This document shows, one piece after another, positions 44,681 through 57,379 of a DNA stretch of 64,000 nt (the stretch's first letter is position 1; the number at the start of each line of letters is the position of its first letter). Source of the DNA: Valencia hispanica (lineage: Eukaryota; Chordata; Actinopteri; Cyprinodontiformes; Valenciidae). The position numbers and the translations under genes are program-made. The stretch lies in the NCBI GenBank assembly GCA_963556495.2, contig OY747705.1, positions 37,912,798 to 37,976,797 on the forward strand, in the 5' to 3' direction. The notes under the pieces were generated by a model. The model made no database searches and was not told where the DNA came from. It worked only from the letters and a program-made list of their open reading frames with translations.

Positions 44681-46843
44681 CAAATTTTCTCACTGCTCAA
44701 CACATTTACATCACATCATATGTGTTACATGTACATGATATTCACAATGTTTCATTAACAGGACTTCATTTCTTCAAATTTGGACCTATGCAAAAGGGTT
44801 TTAGGACATGTCAAAATCCAGCAATCCACCCGTCCATCGTCTGCTTATCCAAGGATAATGCTCTGTTCCCAAAGCATTCATTGGGCAGGAGCAATACATA
44901 TTCTATTCAAGTTCTGAGTCTGCTCGGTAGGTGATCTTCACCTTATCTCTGAGGCAGAACCATCTGATGTGTCTAACCATATCTTCCAGTCATGAATAAA
45001 ACAACTCCTGGAGGTCAGACAAGTCTCCTCCAACCCTGACCCAGAAGGAGCATTTCTCCCTTGACTGAATGAGAACCATGACCATAGACTTAGAGGAGGT
45101 TCATTGGACACTGGAGGTCATGACTTGAATATGCAAATATATGTGGCCAAAGGGAAGCTGTGACAGGAACTTTAATTGGCGCAGCATAAACCTAAAATGT
45201 TTCCTGAGTAAAATATGTCTTCGTAAAAAGAAAATTATAGATTTGAACAAAAGCATGTTCATAGCACACAGCCTTCACATTGATTCATATCTGTAAAAGT
45301 TTTGGGAGGAAGTTTTAAAAATGTGACTACAGATTTGCACAATGAATATCAATGGCTAACGAAAACTAATTATTAGGTAAAAGTGTTACACAGCATGTCT
45401 AAATGACTTCTGCTTTAGACCTCCCACAGAGGTTTTAGAAGGTACTAACTATCATTTAGGGATTATCCTAAAGTAAAAACTAACAGTGTTTTCAATCGGC
45501 CCTTTCTTGGTAATTTGAGTACCAGGGTCTGTTGAGCCTGAGCTGGTGTAATAATCTGGATAATCTTCTTGTAAACGCAGGATTACTGCAGGTTAGTGAA
45601 GCAGTACTCTTTGGCAGAGCCCTCTTTGGATCTAAACTCTAATTTATTAATGAACTCATGCCCAGTGAAGGTCCACTCAGACACAGAGGTACCCAGCAGA
45701 GCTCTAAAAGACACTAATAGGCAAGATGTTGTTATTTCCTATTTTCTCATTAATCCTAGTTTGAAAAAGTTGGAATGCTCCCTCTGGGTTTGGGATGAGT
45801 CTCTAAATCAAGGGAGGGCAATTCAAGTATTTTGTTCATTTGCAGAGATGGAAGATTAGAGCCACAGATGGCTGAATGGATCAGGGGTTTGATTGTAATA
45901 AAGCTGTTATTCTGGAATGTCAGTGGAGCCACCAGATTAAAAGGAGTCATGATGTTTTCTGGGGACAAATAATCCACATTCAAAGTGTTTTTTTTTTGTT
46001 CTTGCCTCGCACACAATATGCAGCAAACATGCAAGGAATCATCACTGACAACATGGAGGTTGCTGCCAAACTAATGTCAAGCCATAGAGGTTAGAAAATG
46101 AGAATAAAAGGCTTGTAGTGCATTTTCTTTTCAACAACTGTACATTAATTTGACAAAAACAGTAGGATGAATGTTTCCAGAGCACGTATTTAACAATACA
46201 AAGTTTTTAAAAAGCTTTCTAAAAAGAAATTCAAGATACTGATGTGATGGGGGTCATGAGAACCGACACTAGAGAGTCGGAGACATATAGAGTTGACACA
46301 AAGATGTGACTTTTAGGATGATCTGTTGCATTTAGTCTAGCATCTTTTGACAAAATCTGACGTGGATTAGGAACCTCTTTCCTCACATTAGATGCCCATT
46401 TTCCTTAGAAGTCAAACTCAGATGGAGCTCAGACAGAGGCAGTATTGCAGCTGTGAGGTATCGTACATGTTTAAGCCTGAGAAGGACTATATTGATTCAC
46501 AAGCAATGATTGATGCTGCTGTAGATGCTGAGGCTCAAACAGACTGATGGGAATAATGATTGCCTTCAAAACTTCAACTGGAATGAATCTGTTAAGGATT
46601 CTTGTCAAAAAAAATTATTTCATTACTTTCTGTGCAAGTTTGTGTCTTGTAAATGCCATATTGTATGTGTCACCTCTGCTAGGCCAGTGCAGTAGCCATA
46701 CAAATCCAGTCCAAACACAGCAGAGGACTTAATTTGGTGTTTTCCTAATTTCAAATCTGTTCAAATTACAAACTGATTTCTGTTAGCGAAATTCAGTAAA
46801 TTGCAATTTAAAAAAATAAAATATGCTTTTTTATGCTCAGAAG
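44681..46843. other. Intergenic, no gene seen
   Basis: Open frames of up to about 90 codons show no family resemblance. The sequence around 44960-45110 looks repeat-like but is unassigned. Confidence 0.5.
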
Positions 46844-47198
46844 TCCATCCATCCATCCATTTTCTGTACCCGTCCATCCTAATCCAGGGTTGCAGGGGGG
46901 GCTGGTGCCTATCATCAGCGGTTAAGGGGTGAGAGGCAGGGTACACCCTGGACAGGTTGCCAGTCCATCGCAGGGCAACACTGAGACATACAGGACAAAC
47001 AACCACACACACATACCCTAATACCTAAGGGCAATTTTAGAGAAACCAATTCACCTAACAGTCATGTTTTTGGACTATGGGAGGAAGCCAGAGTACCCGG
47101 AGAGAACCCATGCATACACAGGGAGAACATGCAAACTCCATGCAGAAAGACCCCAGGCCAGGATTCGAACCCAGGAGCTTCTTGGTGCAAGGCAAGGT
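46844..47198 (-). mobile_element. SINE copy, head-truncated, inserted beside a Tc1 relic
   Basis: On the minus strand it runs from CAAGAAGCTCCTGGGTTCGA (B box GGTTCGAATCC) to an ATGGATGGATGGA tail at 46844-46857. The A-box part is lost where it meets the Tc1 sequence at about 47195. Confidence 0.75.
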
Positions 47199-47830
47199 CA
47201 TTTTTAACTGTATGACTTGGTTCAAACATTTTGGGTCTTCTTCCACAAGCTTCTCTAATTGGATTGCTGGAACATTGTCCCCTTCCTCCTGAATGAATTG
47301 CTGCAACTGAATCTGTAGGCTGATTTTCCATGGGACTGAGAGAAGAGGCTTGTGATGACCACTTCAGAACATTGACTTTGTTGCTCTTAAGCCACCTTGT
47401 AACTAATATGGTGTTATGCTTTGCGTCGTCCATTTGGAAGACTCATTTGTGTATCTTCCAGGCTGATGTTTCAAGATGTTACTTTAATATTTCCAGGTAA
47501 TGTTCTCTCTTCAGGATCCAATCTATTTTATGAAGTGCACCAGTCCTTCCTGCAGCAGAACACCGTCACGTTATATGTTCACCCTCTTACTTCACAGGTT
47601 CCCTTTGTTCTTCCTGATATACCACTAGTCGCGCTTCTATTTCAGTTTCACAAGACCAACGCACATGTCTCCAGAAATTAAGGGTTTTGTCTATGGCAGC
47701 ATTACAAACTTTTTTTCTGGTTGCTACTAGAGTAACTACTTCTCCCTCATGTAGTGGCCTTTCATTAGGTATTTTGCTTTTGCCCCAGAGCTGATAAGCA
47801 CAAATCACACCAAAACTCATTCCTGTCTCG
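47199..47830 (-). pseudogene. Tc1-like transposase relic
   Basis: On the minus strand the frame reads NTILVTRWLKSNKVNVLKWS then SQASSLSPMENQ, a decayed DDE-domain segment (compare [11 protein letters not shown]). IQLEKLVEEDPKCLNQ follows in another frame. The plus strand has TTTCAAGATGTTACTTTAAT and AAGTGCACCAGTCCTTCCTG, common Tc1 internal sequence. It is frameshifted. Confidence 0.75.
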
Positions 47831-48557
47831 GACAGAGAGCGTATTTCTCGCCTTGATGGTATGATGGCTAGACATTCCCATGGTGTTCGACTCTACAGCA
47901 GGATCGTCATATAATATTATATTATAGATAGAAAACAACTGGCCACTGAGGAAGCTTTGAGTGACAGATGAGCAGCATCGAGGTTGCTTTACTTACATCC
48001 AGCCACTGGCGGCCATGTATGTTATAAACAAACGTATTGACAAACACATCTCACCTCCTTCTCCTCTTTCCCCCCTTATAAAGCCCACCGTGTCCTCTGA
48101 GAGGGGCCACAGGTCCAGTGTGAAATGCACGCAAACATTTAAATATTTCAGACAGTACTCTCCCTCGCAGACCGAGCGGCCGTCCAACACACACTTGGAG
48201 AGAGGGGGACGGCGGCGACAGCTTCATAAATAGTCTATGAAGAACGGGCAGCCCCTCCTCACCACAACCGTCAAAGGCCTGCAATGATTTATTGATTTCT
48301 TTATTTGTCACAAGAAAAAGGGAAACTTGCTCCTCCTGTCTCTGCCTTTCATCTCTTGTTCTCACACCTCTTCTCCTCCTCATCTCTGCTCAGAGGAAGA
48401 AAAAAAAAAGGACAAACCACCACTTGACAAGATGAACAAGAGGGAATTCCCTGTCTGGTGTTAAAAATCTGTTACTGCATTTGTTCTTAATGATTTCCTC
48501 TCTGTTACTCATATGCTTATTATATTTCTCCTACTAGTAGTTTTTAATTGTCATTTG
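47831..48557. other. Intergenic, no gene seen
   Basis: A moderately GC-rich part at 48050-48240 holds overlapping open frames with no recognisable domain. It could be regulatory. Confidence 0.5.
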
Positions 48558-48668
<111 letters not shown>

Positions 48669-48950
48669 TTTTGCTTGTTTTAGTACAGACTGTACTGTGG
48701 TTGATAGGTTTGGCTGGTTATTAATTTTTAATTTTTTGTTGTGATGTCAGATATGTAACAAATCATGCAACCAATCTAACAGTTTACAGCTAAAATTTGT
48801 CAAAAAAGTTTTCTATGCTTTTTTATGAGTTGTATTAAGGGAGAGATATGATGCACTTTTATAATTTTCTTATAATATAAGTCAGAGATCAAAGCGACTT
48901 GTTTCTGCAAATGAGACTATGGTGCACTGGATCAAATCAGCTCCAGGGTG

Positions 48951-48952
<2 letters not shown>

Positions 48953-48984
<32 letters not shown>
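48953..48984. repeat. Short TG microsatellite
   Basis: About 16 TG units, followed by a degenerate extension to about 49018. Confidence 0.95.
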
Positions 48985-48986
<2 letters not shown>

Positions 48987-49405
48987 TGTGTGGGAGGGTG
49001 CGTGCGCATGTGTGTGTGTATTTAGAATTATTTGCAGTATTAAAGTGTTGCCTGGTAGTTTAAAACGCATAACAAGAATTACATAACAAGAATTGACAGA
49101 GACTTTGTGAACTTTTCGACTGGAGGGAGTAAGCAAAAATGTAACTTTGCCTCCCTTTTAAAAAGAGAGTTGCTCAACTTGCTCAATATTTTAGAATGTA
49201 AAATGTGACTTTGAATCTGCTTATATTCTGTATGTTTTGTTAAGTAGTTTTTCTGTTTTGTTTCTGTTAGTTTAATTTAATCATTAAAAAAAGATTAATT
49301 TGATGTTAGCGGTTGAGTCATTCAGTGACTAGCACCAGAAATAAATTCGTTTCATTTGAAAGATGATTACTAATTCTTCAATTCATTATATTTTTTATAA
49401 ATATT

Positions 49406-49500
49406 AGGGCTGACAAACGATTAAAACTTTTAATCTAATTAATTACATGGTAACTGTGAATTAACTAAAATTAATCACAATTAATCAACATCCCTAAATA
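49406..49500. mobile_element. End fragment of a hAT element
   Basis: TAGGGCTGACAAACGATTAA followed by AATTAATTACATGG matches the terminal region of element B at 3546/5423. The opposite end is not found, so this is a fragment. Confidence 0.5.
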
Positions 49501-49956
49501 TGACAGAAAAAGTACCTTTTTCTGTGTAAAGAATGGACAAAACTGGATGCAGTTGCTCTTTTTTTAAGGAAATACAGGAGAGATGCATGAAGCTTTTATT
49601 TTGAATTCCAATATCCCATTTACATGTGGCCCTTTTAACATATTCATCTTTTAGACAGTTGCTAAGGCAAAGTAACTGTTTAACATTTTCCTAATGTAAA
49701 GCTGACACTTTCTTCCAAACAATAGAGAGACTTTTTGTTTGTCAACACAGCGGATGCTCGCGCAAATAGTGTGACACCGGCACTTTAAATAGCTCTGGTT
49801 CACATTGTTATTTGTGGTTATCTTGCAGTTGCAGTGTTGGTTAGCGATGTCAGTTTATATGATAGCCAAGGAGACTTACCTGATATGAAGTGATCACTGC
49901 AGATTGTTGAATTTTTAATCATCGTTCCAATCACTTCTTTTGTTTGCCCTAATTAA

Positions 49957-50722
49957 AGCAACACTAAATAGTTTTTGCTCTTTGGTTCCCTCTACTGGTC
50001 GGAAGCCAAATTCTCCATTACCTCTGTCGTAAATAATTTAGCCTACCATCGCATCACATGCACATTATTTGTTTGGATTGGTAGAAAACGCCTTATAAAC
50101 ACAAACTTACATGCTTAGCACAGTAGCTAACACCTTAGCTAACATGAGCCAATCGATATAAAACAATATACAATGTATCTATGCACACTGTTGGGGTGAA
50201 AAAAGATTATTACTTACAAGTCCAGCAGCAACAAAGCCAAGTGACCATCAGTATTGCATCTTGTAGCCTCCTTCAACTCTCGCCAACGAGTGAAAGCCGG
50301 TCCAATGTTCACTCTAGTTTGAGCTCTTTCTCTAACATGCTCCCGTTTTCTTTTCTTCGCCTCCTTCTACATACTCTTCCTTTTCTTTGCAGACTCCGAC
50401 ATGATGACAATTGTTCAAGCTACCTGCTGCTAGGTATCTTCCATTTATATGTACCTGCCGAGTATGCTCCACCCAGAGAGCCTTGCAGGACGCTGCACCT
50501 ACCGGCTTTTGTGAAGCCTATCGTAAAGCAAGTCGCATTTGTAGTCTCATTTAAACTACAAAACCGCTACCCGACGACCCAAACTTACATAGTGCTGTTA
50601 TGGCCGATAGAGGGCCGCAAAGCGAATGTGGAAGTGCTTCACCCTGTTATCAGTTGATGAACCACTGACACGAGTTCGGAAACATTATTTTAGGGTAAAA
50701 AAAAAAACTCTTTAGTGTTGCT
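49957..50722. mobile_element. TTAA-flanked non-autonomous element (766 bp)
   Basis: The ends are AGCAACACTAAATAGTTTTT and, on the minus strand, AGCAACACTAAAGAGTTTTT, one mismatch in 20. TTAA lies at both borders (49953-49956, 50723-50726), as for Kolobok or piggyBac. A 158-codon plus-strand frame inside (50181-50657) has no transposase motif and is probably fortuitous. Confidence 0.7.
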
Positions 50723-50726
50723 TTAA

Positions 50727-51713
50727 TATACAAAACAGTTTTTTATGATGGCTCATTTGAAAAAAAATCTTCCTTCAGATTCAGTTTTAATAGACATGAG
50801 ACAAATTAATTTTATGCACAAGACTAATAATTTCTTTATTCCATAATCACTAGATTTTACTTTCATTCTTTCTTTTTCCTGTTTATCATATAAGAAAATA
50901 TTTTTTGCAACCATCATCAAAACTGCCCTTACTTATTATTTGACTTAATCTCTTTTTCACTTTCTGCTTTTTCAGTCTCATCCTAAGCCCAGAAAATCTT
51001 AAAACGATAAATTCTCTAAGTGTTAACTGAGGCCAAACGGATCAGTTGTAGTCCCAAAGAAACAGAGGCGTGAAAATTGACCAAACAATGAAACATCTTC
51101 AGATGTCTTCATTTCCTTCCCTTACTGGTAAACCTAGCTCTCTCCTGTCACTGTTAACCAGTCTGTCTTCCCATCCTCAGCTCTGTCCATCCAGTTTTCT
51201 GTGTCCACCCCACCCTCCATCTGCCTGTCCCCCGCTTTCAGAGCCTCTTTGAGCGCTGGCAGGCTATCGATGAGAGGCATTGGTTGGCGTCCGGCGGAGT
51301 CGATGACCCTGACAGTGTGCAGTTATCGTTCTAATTAAGATGCCACACTTGAGTTAAACCGCAGCATTAGGATTTGATGGGGAATTGATCAGGGTGTCAG
51401 AGGCGGAGTGAGACGGAGAAAGACATGTGTGGCTGGGGGTGATGGTGGAAGAGGAAAAGATGGCGGGATGTGAAAAATGGCAAAAGGAAAACAGAAGAGG
51501 AGCAGGAAAGAGTGAAACACTCAGAGATTGTCACACAATCAAAGCCCAGCAACATGACAAACTAAATTATTGTCATGTTGTTGGCGATAATCCTCTGCTT
51601 GACAAATGTTGGCTGCTCTTTATGATATTATTATTATTTTTTATCTCAAAAGGAGGAACAATACATATTAATGAACAATTTCACAAATGTAAATATGTCA
51701 GATTGTAGCCATC
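50727..51713. other. Intergenic, no gene seen
   Basis: AT-rich to 51060. A less AT-rich, low-repeat part at 51240-51400 contains TCTAATTAAGATG, a possible homeobox site. Confidence 0.5.
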
Positions 51714-52535
51714 CCCCAATTTACACTGGAGGCGTCAGTGGCGCAACCCAGAAGCGTCTCACCGCGCCGTACCGCACCGCACCGCACCGCACCGCTAAAG
51801 ATAGGATTGGGTTCTATTTTTGACGCGACACGCTTGCAAAACGCGTCAAGCTTCAACAGTTAACATAGGGCTAACAGGAAAACACCAATGCAGCATACGG
51901 TAAATTTCAAAATAAGAAACACGTGCAGATTTGTAATAGCTTAACTTTCTAAGCATCACATCATTACGCACGATGCAAGGATCTCGTTTGCTACCTGCAT
52001 CTGAAGTTGCAGTTGTTTTTTTCCAGCATGGACGATGAAGTTTTTAATTTAGCTGTGCAAAATCACATTCCGCATTGGTCCAGCACCAGATGCGGTGAAA
52101 CTCCCGGAAATAAACAGACTTAGCTCTGCATACACAGATTGACTGCACTTGTCTTCTTGTTGTGGTCGTTGTAATATATTATATCTACATTGTTCATCAA
52201 CCAAATCTCGATGAAGCACTGGACTTCCTACCGACTCCGCGTTTGACCACGATTCATTGTTGGTGCTAATGCTAACAAGTTACAACACAAGAAACGATAA
52301 CTCCCTCAGTGCAAAACGCAGAGTGCTACGGATGCCTACATAGAACAAAAAGGGGCTTTTATCAGGAAGTTGGACCGAACCGAGGCTGGTTCGTATTCGC
52401 ACCTGAAGTGAACCGTACCAGAGGCCGTTTGGAAACGGACCGAGACGACCTCAAGATGTGGACCTCGGCCCGGTTCATTAGTCCGGACCAAATCTCACTG
52501 GTCCGTAATCGAACCAAATGCTGCAGTTAATAGAT
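51714..52535. mobile_element. Probable degraded DNA-element sequence
   Basis: The left part starts AATTTACACTGGAGGCG and holds five ACCGC units (51771-51795). The right part has paired GGACCGAACCGAGGCTGG and GTCCGGACCAAATC stretches typical of fish Harbinger/hAT ends. No target duplication was found, and it may be two elements. Confidence 0.35.
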
Positions 52536-54640
52536 ACATACAGATGCTGATTTGTCTTTGATACAACCTAAAATCCACTTATCCTTGTTTAGTGGATGTT
52601 GTAGCTTTTATAACTTCTAATTTTCAGTTTTAACTTTCCACAGCTTATATTTGAGACGGGAAATCTATTAATCATATCTGGTATAACATAACAGTTTTGG
52701 TCATTAATTCAGTGTGAGTTAGAAAGTTTCTGGATTCAAACTTGTTAAAGCATAACATTTTAGTCCCTACAACTGTTAGTTGAGCTACAAAAGCTTAAAT
52801 TAAAGACCTAAACTGGATGCTAAATGATTTCTATTAAAGAAGACTGAATTCTTAATCAAATGTAATCAATTTTGAACAGCGTGAAATTTGTACAGATGAT
52901 TTTTGTGTAAAATAAATGTTTACAGTCAGTGACTAACAGATGCAACACACCATTATTTTCGCTGTAATGAAGCGTCTTGTATGTTTGTAGAGGCAGAGGG
53001 GCCTCAGGGCGAAGGTTAAGATAATCATGATTCCACTTAATCGATGACTCAGTATTCTCATTGACAGCACAGAGTGTGTGTGTTTCTCTGTGTGTGTATG
53101 TTCTCTGCAAATTAGCCTGACACAAAAAGCTGTAACAGCTTCTAACTGTACTGTCTCTCGAAGTTCCACAAATAATGTGGTTTCATACAGACGCTACCGA
53201 GATTAGTCGAACAATTTGAAAATACATGACATGAAGCAACTCCAGGAAGTGTTTCGCCCGGTTGTACCAGTGGGCCGCTTCACGTCCCAAACCTGCCAGT
53301 GCACAGTTACCTGCCCAGGAACAGCTGTGAGCGAGAACACACGCATGTGCTGCAGATAAATATGAATGAGCACCAAATAGGCTTCATGGATTAAAGTGGG
53401 TGCGGCCATGCATATTGACCCAGCTCACGGCACACATTCTCATGCATTTTAGACACAAACGGCTCTGCGCGCACATCACAGTGCAGAGACTGGATGAGGT
53501 TTGAAGTTTTGTTGGTGTGTTGGTTGTGTTTGTTGTGCTGTGAACTCCAGGTAAGGGTAAAGATGCTGTCAGGCAGTAGAAGTCACAAACATATCAAAAT
53601 AAAATTTTAATATTTGAACAGGGTTTAATATAAAACCAAAAAACTAAAAGAAAAACAACCCAGCATTTCCCAAAAGTCAGCAGAAAACCACATGAACCTA
53701 TGTTTTCTGAAAAAGATTTGTTTTTGATTCAATTATTAACTAAATTGGCTACTAAATGCCATGAAATTCCACAGGAACAGAGAAAACAGATCATCTGTGT
53801 TTAATTTATCCCAGTCTTTTGGCCAATGACAACTGATTTAACATTAAAAGGAAAGATGCAGATTTTTTTTTGTTTAAATATGACCCTGTCATTATTGTAA
53901 TTACAGTAATCTGGACAGTTTTGCTGGTACTGAAATGTCTGAAAGGAATAAAAGATCCAGAGTGGATGGTTGTCAAGGAGTGATGATTACTCCAGGTATG
54001 TTATAGTCGGTTTGGTGTAGCAGAAGCTTTGAGGATTTCTCCAGGAGAGGCCTGAGATTGGGCTTTGGGAGGTATTATGGGAACACAGGAAAACATCAGA
54101 TAAGTATCCAGGAAGAATAAAGCAGAGATCATAAATAGGGGATGCTGATCACCACTAAACTTGTTAACAATCAGACATTAAGTAACCAATCTGCAGTCAT
54201 TTTAAAGCTGTTCATACTTCAACCATTATCCTCAATCATGACTGGAGGGTGATAAAACTGCTAACAGGCTGATTAGGTAAAGGCATGACAGCAAAGCAAA
54301 CAGCTTAAACAATCATTTTGCATGTTTTAACTACTAAGCTCCGCTGGTTGTGTCTTTTCTTACATTTTATACTTGATTGTTGTTTCTGGAGATAATCTCA
54401 CATCCCTATTTGCTTTTTTTTTTCTTTGCCAGCTGTGGGCTCCTAAACCCACAGCTTGGAACTATGCAGCAACATATTTTGTGCAAAGGTGCTTTTGAAG
54501 AAAGTTTTTTCCTGAACCTAAAAAAAAGAAGTTTTCAGCTTGAAAAAAGTAAACAAGGGGTAAATAGCTCAGGGCAAAGAAAAAGAAATTGAAGCAATGT
54601 GAACAATGACAATAAATCAAATAAAATCAAATCAAACTTA
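52536..54640. other. Intergenic, no gene seen
   Basis: A block at 53200-53500 is less AT-rich and free of obvious repeats. No exon with supportable splice sites is visible. Confidence 0.5.
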
Positions 54641-54644
54641 ATTT

Positions 54645-55050
54645 ATAAAGCACTTTTCAAACCAAAACAAAGCTTCTCAAAGTGCTTTACAGATTAAAAA
54701 TGACCCACAACCCCCCTCCTTCCCAAAACCCAAAAGTAGAAAACATCACCACAGCTATACCCCCCCCCCCCCCCCCCCCCCCTTGCATAAAAGCAACAAT
54801 AAACAACAGCACATTAACAAAAGCAGAACGGGCTGAGTACAGATGAACCAGGAAACGTCATCATGGGAGCCATCTACATCGGCAGCAGCAGATCAAAAGC
54901 AGCAGCCAAGGCACTGACCCAGGGAGCCCAGAGGAGGGAGGGCTGGTACACCCACCTCCACCCAAGCACCACCTGGAGAGCACCAAGGCAGCCACAGCCA
55001 ACCACTGCCCCCGAGGCAGAGGGCTCCCACGGAGGAAACACTGGAAGGAA
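54645..55050 (+). repeat. Dispersed repeat with AAGCACTTT-type end and poly-C tract
   Basis: TTTATAAAGCACTTTTCAAA and CTCAAAGTGCTTTACAG are end motifs of common fish SINE/LINE 3' regions. A run of 23 C (54760-54782) follows, then a GC-rich stretch (GGGAGCC, CACCTGGAGAGCACC). Confidence 0.45.
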
Positions 55051-56722
55051 AACTAAAATAAGTTAAAATGTTAAAATTAAAACTATTATAAGATATGATA
55101 AAATAAAAATGGAAAGCAGATAAACAATAATTGATAAATAGCCAGCTAAAAGCTAAACTAAAAAGAATTCAAACAAATAAAACATGCAGAGCAATTAAAC
55201 AGATTTAATAAATAATAATCAGTTAAAAGCTATGTTAAAACAATGTAAAGTTAAAGAGCTACCGAAAAAAGACTTTGATAAAATAAAGAACAAATTGTTT
55301 AAGGACCCTTGTTACCCCAACACCACAACTCTGCAGCCACACATTTCACACACTTAGTAGTAACTGGGCCAATTTTTGAACAATTTTAGCAAATGTGATG
55401 AAGATATTAAACTTTAGTAAAAATCCCTTTTTTAGGTTTTTTGTTCTTATTAGATCAAACAATTTGCTTTTTAGAAATTTAAAAAGAAAAACTTTGAGCT
55501 TAAAATTTTCATACAGAAATTGCTTTGTTTGAATAAATTTAATGTCACCAATCGCTGATTGCATAAATGATGCTGCATCAGTACAGAAGTAATTCCAGGC
55601 TTTGATGTTAATATGCCAACTGGGACATCCTGTTATTGAGGCTCATATTTGCTTCGCCCCTCATCTGAGCATCACACCTCCTTGTGTGGATGGGGACTTG
55701 CGAGGTCACTTGTTTTTGTGTCAGATCTGGTCAATCAGAGGCCTTTTTCCAGGCAGCAGTTAGCAGCAGGTAGCACTCAAAAGTACGGCCTCATGTCATT
55801 CATGCTTTCTGTCAGAATTGGTGACAAGCGCGTCCCTCAGGTGCTTCATGTCACTGTGTCCTTCTTCCACTCAGACAGCAGCCTTACGAGGACAAACAAC
55901 ACAGTATTGAAGTGGATTGACGGCATGCAGGCATCTTTCTTCTAAAATTACAGACAGAAAAGCAGCAAGTTCACACCTTTAAAACAGCACATTTTTACTT
56001 ATTCTTTCATCTCTTCAGTATTCATTATACTAAATTTTACACAACAAAATCAACAAACGAAAACATATCTGATTAAGCTTGTTAGGGCCAAAAAGATGAA
56101 TCGACAGAATGACCCTCATCTTGTCTTACAAGGGTGTTATGACCAAACTAACAGCCGAAAATGTTCTCTGTAACATCTACGAACCTCAAGGCTATTCCAT
56201 TCATTGATTACCACTGATGGAGATCATTTACATAAGTATAGGAATGTTCAAGGTTAGTTCATGCCAAAATGATTTTCCAAGACGTTTCAGGTAATCTTCA
56301 CAAATAATGCATTTCCATGGAATCAAGGTCCATGTGTGGCCCCTCTCTGTGCTCTCCTCCTCTGCCTCTGACGACCGAGAAGAGCTATCGACTAACCATC
56401 AAATCTTCTATCTGCACGGCGGCCCATTTCTCCTTGTCTCAGCACTCCACACCTCCTCCATTATAGCTCATAATCTCATCTGAACAGGCAAATGACCCTC
56501 TGAGACATAAGGAGCGAGAAGCGGAGGGAAAGAGCAAAATATGTGCAAAGCGGGGCTCTTATACCGCACACATGCTTAATAATACCCGAGAGGTTTGCAG
56601 AAAAGTAGAAATGGATAAATAAAAATTATTTAAGTTTTACTTTTCAACACAATTAAATACTGAAAGTCAGAACACACTGACAATTTTACAAAACTAACAA
56701 AAGTTAGATTTTTTTATTTTCA
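55051..56722. other. Intergenic, no gene seen
   Basis: AT-rich to about 55620, then unique sequence of mixed composition. Open frames, including one of 98 codons at 55649-55945, have no recognisable domain. Confidence 0.5.
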
Positions 56723-56733
56723 ATTTTTGGACC

Positions 56734-57093
56734 GGGGTTGCACAGTGGCACAGTTGGTAGCACTGTTGCCTTGCAGCAAGAAGGTCCTGGGTTCAAATCC
56801 TGGCCTAGATTCCATCTCCATCTTTCTGCATGGCGTTTGCACGTACCCCCTGTGAATGGTGGGTTCTCTCGGGTACTCCCACAGTCCAAAACATGACTGT
56901 TAGGTCAATTGGTCTCTCTAAATTGCCCTTAGGTGTGAGTGTGTGCCTGCATGGTTGTTTGTCCTGTGTCTTGCCCCTGCGTTGGACTGGCGATCTGTCC
57001 AGGGTGTACCCTGCCTCTTGTGACTGCTGGAGATAGGCACCAGCCCCCCACAAGCCTGCATAGGATGGACGGGTACAGATAATGGATGGATGG
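56734..57093 (+). mobile_element. Full-length tRNA-derived SINE with perfect target duplication
   Basis: The head is GCACAGTTGGTAGCACTG (A box), with B box GGTTCAAATCC. The body includes GTTGGACTGGCGATCTGTCC and the tail is ATGGATGGATGGA. An 11-bp duplication AATTTTTGGAC flanks it (56723-56733 and 57094-57104). Partial copies lie at 20411, 44409 and 46844. Confidence 0.88.
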
Positions 57094-57379
57094 AATTTTT
57101 GGACTGTTACAAAAATAAGGTGTTGGGAATGGCCGTGTCCTACACAGAATCAAGACAAGCAGCAAAGCTGTCCATGAACTACAAAGGGCATAAAAGATGC
57201 AGCTGGGGAAATCAGAACTTCATCCCTCGTAATTTTATGAGTTTGCTCACAAAGAAAAAAGGAACAGTCTCTATTTTTTCTAGTAGTTTCATTTTAATGT
57301 GAGGAGACAGGATGTTCTAAAAAACACTACGTAAAAGTTATAAACTGAGCCAAAATAACCATTTGTTCTTTAACAGCTC

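Noticed and set aside
50181..50657. 158-codon plus-strand open frame as a possible gene
   Set aside because: It lies entirely inside a TTAA-flanked mobile element and shows no domain or splice context.
55649..55945. 98-codon plus-strand frame
   Set aside because: No homology, no splice sites and unremarkable composition.
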